Shown here piece after piece: positions 35,053 to 37,436 of a stretch of DNA of 37,436 nt (its first letter is position 1; the number at the start of each line of letters is the position of its first letter). The translations under genes and the position numbers were made by a program. The stretch is from Vampirovibrionales bacterium (GTDB lineage: Bacteria; Cyanobacteriota; Vampirovibrionia; Vampirovibrionales; JAJTHC01): contig CANGYO010000006.1 in NCBI GenBank assembly GCA_947458095.1, positions 1-37,436 on the forward strand. Direction: 5' to 3'. The notes beneath the pieces were generated by a model. That model had not been told where the DNA came from. It searched no databases and saw only the letters and a list, made by a program, of their open reading frames with translations.

Positions 35053-36060
35053 ATGAGCGAAACGCCTTATTCTTACAACCTGAATGAACTGCTTGCCGGT
35101 GTGGACTCGTGGCAAGGGGATCCCTTGCATTTAGCCATCATCGCAGGAGAAGGGACGCTCCCCTTGCAAGCCGTCAAAGATGCCAAGCGTCAAGGCTACA
35201 TCGTGCATGTCTTTGTGATTGGCGGAAATTGGCGAGAAATGGCTCGCTATAAGCCCTTTGCGGATGTCGTTGAAGCCTATCACTTGGGGCAATTGCGACG
35301 CATGATGAACGAGTTTCGCTCTTATCACATTAAATATGTGTGTTTTGCAGGCAAGGTCAACAAATGGTTGCTGTTTACGCAACTGAACTTGGATAGCCTT
35401 GCCTTACGACTTCTGCAAAAGATGCCTCGTAAAAATGACGATGCCGTCATGCACTATATTATTGAAGGTTTGGCGTATTTGGGCATGGAAACCTTGCCCC
35501 AAGTCAAGTTTATGCAAGACTTGTTTCAGCCTGAAGGCATTCTAGCCGAAGGGCATCGCTTGACTGATGACGACTGGCTGGGGATTTGCTTTGGCTTTGA
35601 CACCGCAAAGGCGATGGCATCCCTAGATGTGGGGCAAACGGTGGTCGTGAATGAGACCATGGTCATTGCCATTGAAGCCATTGAAGGCACCGATGAATGC
35701 TTGAAACGAGCAGGTAAGCTCCAACGCAAGCAAGGAGGCATCGTCGCTAAAGTCGCCAAACCCTTTCAAGATGATCGCTTTGATGTACCCGCCGTAGGTT
35801 TAAGGACGCTAAAAACCATGCGAGACAACGGCTTAAACATTTTGGTCACAGAAGCAGGTTCGACCCTATTTTTAGATGCCTTTGAACAAATGAAAGCCTA
35901 TGCCGAAAGGCATGGCATGACCTTGCTTTCCGTCACCGAAGCAGGGCTTCAGCTTTGGCGGGAGCGTTTGGCTCAACGTCAAACCAAGATACAAGCCGCC
36001 CCTTCTTTTCAGCCGATAGAAAAGGCGTTGTGTGAAGAAGGATCTGCTCATGCTCACTGA
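35053..36060 (+). CDS. lpxI: UDP-2,3-diacylglucosamine pyrophosphatase LpxI (DUF1009)
   Basis: 335 aa. Hydrolyses UDP-2,3-diacylglucosamine to lipid X and UMP, replacing LpxH in many alphaproteobacteria and cyanobacterial relatives. The LpxI signature is present: LAIIAGEGTLPLQAVKDAKRQGY at the N-terminus, CFAGKVNK, and the C-terminal VAKPFQDDRFDVPAVGLRTL, which contains the conserved acidic catalytic region. About 25 residues precede the first family block and about 45 follow the last one, so it is longer than the usual 270-290 aa. The product is the substrate of LpxB, the next gene, with an 11-bp overlap. No clear Shine-Dalgarno sequence precedes ATG 35053. Confidence 0.92.
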   Translation: MSETPYSYNLNELLAGVDSWQGDPLHLAIIAGEGTLPLQAVKDAKRQGYIVHVFVIGGNWREMARYKPFADVVEAYHLGQLRRMMNEFRSYHIKYVCFAGKVNKWLLFTQLNLDSLALRLLQKMPRKNDDAVMHYIIEGLAYLGMETLPQVKFMQDLFQPEGILAEGHRLTDDDWLGICFGFDTAKAMASLDVGQTVVVNETMVIAIEAIEGTDECLKRAGKLQRKQGGIVAKVAKPFQDDRFDVPAVGLRTLKTMRDNGLNILVTEAGSTLFLDAFEQMKAYAERHGMTLLSVTEAGLQLWRERLAQRQTKIQAAPSFQPIEKALCEEGSAHAH

Positions 36061-37243
36061 TTCCCTTGAAACCATTGAACATTTGCTGATTTGCACAGGC
36101 GATCCGTCGGCGGCTCACCATGCGGCGGACTTGGTGAAGGCGATTTTGGTGCGCCACCCTCAACTACGCATCACGGCGGTGGGCAATGATGAATTGCAAA
36201 ACGCTGGAGCGACCTTGCTGGCTCACCATGACGAGATTGGCATGGGGGGCTGGGGCATTTCCGCCGCCTTGGCTGGGATTTGGGGGCATTGGCAGTTGGC
36301 TCAAAAAATCAAACACTTTGTTTCAGAAGAACGGGTCGATCGTGTTTTATTCATGGATTACAGTGGCTTTCACCTGAAACTAGCGAGCCTGCTGGTTCGC
36401 TTTTGTGACTTGCGTTACTACATTCCGCCTCAATTGTGGGCAAGCCGTCCGCAACGTATGAAAAGCATTGAAGCCTTTATCACCAAGGTTTACACGATTT
36501 TTCCTTTTGAAAATGAGCTGTATCAAAACGCTGGCATCCCGCATTTGTTTGTGGGGCATCCCTTGACACGGTGCTTGCCTACTCCTGTGAGCAAGCACGA
36601 GTTTTGTGTGCGTCATTGCCTTGAAGCGAATCTGCCGATTTTGGGGCTTTTCCCAGGTTCTCGAGTGGGGGAAGTCAAGCGGATCTTGCCTGTCTTCGCC
36701 AAAGCCCTCGCTGAAGTGCATGGCGTCTTAGACGAAAAAGGGGAAAGCTTGCAAATCGTTATGGCTCAAGCCCCTAATTTGTCGGATGCCTTTATGGAAA
36801 AAGCCGTGCAAGACGCCTTTACGCCTTTTCCTCAATTGAAGCTGACGATTTTAAAGGATGCGAATCATGCCATTTTATCGGCGAGCGATCTTATTTTAGG
36901 GGCATCTGGCACCACGAGCTTAGAAGCGGCATTATACGAAACGCCTATGGTGATTGCGTATAAGGTGGATTGGATTAGTGCCATGGTGGCGAAACAAATT
37001 ATTATGGTGCCGTTTATTGGTTTGCCTAACTTACTGGTGCCGTTTGAACATGCCCCGATTTTGCCTGAACGCCTGCAAGGCGGATGCACCCCCACGGTGC
37101 TAGCGAAAGATGTGCTGGACTTTTTGAATCCGCAGTCACCTGCGTCTGAAAAAGCGAGAGAAGGCTTGGCGTATGTGAAGGCATCCTTAGGGGAAGGGGC
37201 ATCTTTAGATGACTTTGTGGATGATCTCGTTTCGCTGGATTAG
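36050..37243 (+). CDS. lpxB: Lipid-A-disaccharide synthase
   Basis: 397 aa from ATG 36050, which has AAGGA at 36038-36042 and overlaps the lpxI stop. A GTG at 36032 is an alternative. LpxB joins UDP-diacylglucosamine and lipid X. FMDYSGFHLKLA, YYIPPQLWASRPQRMKSI, FPFENELY, FVGHPLTR, LFPGSRVGEVKRILPVF and GTTSLEAALYETPMVIAYKV are family blocks in normal order. The N-terminal glycine loop differs: the usual GExSGDxxGA reads CTGDPSAAHHA here. Some key positions differ from E. coli, but the overall match is secure. With lpxI it gives lipid A assembly, but LpxA, C, D and K lie outside the window. Confidence 0.93.
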   Translation: MLTDSLETIEHLLICTGDPSAAHHAADLVKAILVRHPQLRITAVGNDELQNAGATLLAHHDEIGMGGWGISAALAGIWGHWQLAQKIKHFVSEERVDRVLFMDYSGFHLKLASLLVRFCDLRYYIPPQLWASRPQRMKSIEAFITKVYTIFPFENELYQNAGIPHLFVGHPLTRCLPTPVSKHEFCVRHCLEANLPILGLFPGSRVGEVKRILPVFAKALAEVHGVLDEKGESLQIVMAQAPNLSDAFMEKAVQDAFTPFPQLKLTILKDANHAILSASDLILGASGTTSLEAALYETPMVIAYKVDWISAMVAKQIIMVPFIGLPNLLVPFEHAPILPERLQGGCTPTVLAKDVLDFLNPQSPASEKAREGLAYVKASLGEGASLDDFVDDLVSLD

Positions 37244-37306
37244 GCTTCGATATTGAAAAGAGCTTCTAATCCATGACGAGCTTTTGTAATATAGTATTTT
37301 AAATAA

Positions 37307-37436
37307 TTAACCAACATTAGCTAGGGTTGTTTGGAAGTACTGAGCAATAGCTTCTTGTAAGAACATACCCCCTTGTACCAAGGTCGTTAAATGCCATTTT
37401 AATACCGCCCACCAGCCCTCAATCGGGTTTAAATCA
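37307..37436 (-). CDS. IS630-family transposase, C-terminal fragment cut by the window edge
   Basis: The minus strand from the window end reads DLNPIEGWWAVLKWHLTTLV and then QGGMFLQEAIAQYFQTTLANVG, stopping at 37307. DLNPIE followed by W-x3-K is the last conserved block (the third acidic residue) of DDE transposases of the IS630/Tc1 group. The first part lies beyond the window. It converges with lpxB, 63 bp away, and that short gap shows no clear inverted repeat. Confidence 0.75.
   Translation of the reverse strand, partial: DLNPIEGWWAVLKWHLTTLVQGGMFLQEAIAQYFQTTLANVG

Overview
This 37.4 kb window looks like chromosomal DNA from a Gram-negative bacterium. It carries two outer-membrane secretins, the lipid A genes lpxI and lpxB, an O-antigen-type nucleotide-sugar cluster and a groESL pair. 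The mix of a GHL10-type family 10 glycosyl hydrolase, a TusA-like protein with a CPLNFVK motif and several small exported proteins of unknown family makes me think of the non-photosynthetic cyanobacterial relatives (Vampirovibrionia/Melainabacteria). That assignment is only an inference. Both window ends lie inside insertion-sequence transposases: an IS5-type N-terminus at 1-79 and an IS630-type C-terminus at 37307-37436.

Left part (1-7.7 kb): a three-gene operon encodes a PilP/GspC-like inner-membrane protein followed by two different secretins in tandem, each with a Gly-rich low-complexity insert. Next come lipB on the minus strand and a divergent Cys-rich small protein, separated by a region with two dyad-symmetric operator-like sites. 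A strong terminator and a small hypothetical gene follow.

Middle left (7.7-15.3 kb): a large exported GHL10-type glycosidase and a small exported TPR-like protein are convergent and sit between two inverted copies of a roughly 140-bp hairpin-rich repeat. Then, all on the minus strand, come a GNAT acetyltransferase, two overlapping M16 peptidase subunits (one catalytic, one not), a gamma-carbonic-anhydrase-like hexapeptide protein and a 62-aa protein.

Centre (15.3-24 kb): glmS and a 2-Cys peroxiredoxin are divergent, each with a recognisable promoter. They are followed by a two-gene SMC-like ATPase plus DUF4276/TOPRIM-like module that resembles known defence modules, and by guaB, whose sequence looks eukaryotic-type. 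After a 560-bp intergenic region with a perfect 26-bp inverted repeat comes groES-groEL, then an array of seven 22-bp direct repeats.

Right part (24-37.3 kb): a gene interrupted at a nine-C homopolymer (possible phase variation), small exported and Cys-rich proteins, a TusA-like protein, a polytopic membrane protein, a family 2 glycosyltransferase, a sugar-nucleotide SDR, rfbC, rfbB, an inserted type II restriction-modification pair, rfbA, lpxI and lpxB. Apart from the R-M pair, the genes from the glycosyltransferase to lpxB most likely serve lipopolysaccharide synthesis. rmlD was not found, so the final dTDP-sugar is uncertain.
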